Positions 13,067 through 13,236 of a stretch of DNA of 13,236 nucleotides are shown piece after piece. Numbering within the stretch: position 1 is the stretch's first letter; every line of letters starts with the position of its first letter. The notes below the pieces were generated by a model. It worked only from the letters and a program-made list of their open reading frames with translations. It was not told the origin of the DNA and searched no databases. The position numbers and the translations under genes are program-made. Source of the DNA: Candidatus Moraniibacteriota bacterium (GTDB taxonomy: Bacteria > Patescibacteriota > Minisyncoccia > Moranbacterales > UBA2206); contig JAHFOP010000025.1 in assembly GCA_023261605.1 (NCBI GenBank), positions 1-13,236 on the forward strand, in the 5' to 3' direction.

Positions 13067-13236
13067 TGGAACAAAAAATTTAAAAAATCTGTCCAAGATT
13101 CTTTTGATCTCCTTGTTTGCGATGGGAGGTTTTTTGTTTTTGGGGACGAGGCAGGCGAGTGCCTATGCTTGTGTGTCCGCAGGCTCAGGAAATTGGTCGT
13201 CAGCTTCAAATTGGTCATCATGCAATGGAGCCATTC
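13041..13236 (+). CDS. Exported protein, N-terminus only (cut by window edge)
   Basis: ATG 13041 opens a frame that stays open to the window end (65 codons). It starts with a polar, basic segment (WKTQERVNGTKNLKNLSK) followed by a hydrophobic core (ILLISLFAMGGFLFLG). An ASAYA motif then fits signal peptidase I cleavage near residue 42. The mature start reads CVSAGSGNWSSASNWSSCNGAI. G-x-W-S-S-x-S-x-W repeats of this type are found in large secreted beta-structured or adhesin-like CPR proteins. A cysteine follows the AYA, but the preceding residues are not a lipobox (L-x-x-C), so I favour signal peptidase I. Total size and function are unknown. It has its own promoter (12948-12975). Confidence 0.7.
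   Translation, partial: MWKTQERVNGTKNLKNLSKILLISLFAMGGFLFLGTRQASAYACVSAGSGNWSSASNWSSCNGAI

Noticed and set aside
1..13236. tRNA, rRNA or riboswitch genes, and UGA recoding
   Set aside because: I saw no cloverleaf or rRNA-like conserved stretch, and TGA occurs only as stop for genes I recognise. A covariance-model scan was not possible here.

Overview
The window looks like a compact chromosomal segment of a Patescibacteria (CPR) bacterium, most likely from the Parcubacteria group. This rests on gene content and style: a short RecA, a four-TM FtsK followed by a RodZ-like protein with an Ig-like insert, an NDK with an internal insertion, a zinc-ribbon bL28, and a KilA-N remnant. Nearly all genes also lack Shine-Dalgarno sequences. 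No taxonomic search was possible, so the assignment is inference. TGA is used as stop and never occurs inside the core genes, which argues against the Gracilibacteria/Absconditabacteria code.

Layout. 1-470: non-coding DNA, a consensus sigma70-type promoter, a hairpin-rich leader and an unreported-size small membrane protein gene (231-392) closed by a terminator. 498-4043: ftsK and a rodZ-like gene, 12 nt apart, for division and chromosome segregation and cell shape. 4070-5246: recA with its own promoter and terminator. 5294-6042: NDK with promoter and terminator. 6044-6525: a small hypothetical protein, possibly preceded by a coupled leader peptide, ending at a bidirectional terminator shared with the convergent bL28 gene (minus strand, 6544-6711). 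6782-7471: an M50 site-2-type membrane protease, divergent from rpmB. 7480-10763: the str cluster rpsL-rpsG-fusA (no tuf), with a strong promoter, a near-perfect inverted repeat between rpsG and fusA, and a strong terminator. 10773-12574: a 28-bp perfect palindrome, then a Nudix hydrolase and a BaiN/HI0933-type flavoprotein 4 nt apart. 12543-12913: a KilA-N gene broken by a large internal deletion. 13041-13236: the 5' end of an exported protein, cut by the window edge.

Most of the window is housekeeping: DNA processing, translation and nucleotide metabolism. Each small unit has its own promoter and intrinsic terminator, and several promoters start within a few bases of a terminator. I did not find a convincing new multi-gene system. 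The most informative oddities are the deleted KilA-N gene, the inverted repeat inside the str cluster, the palindrome after fusA, the duplicated 13-mer at the recA promoter, the CxCxxC small membrane protein and the possible leaderless leader peptide.
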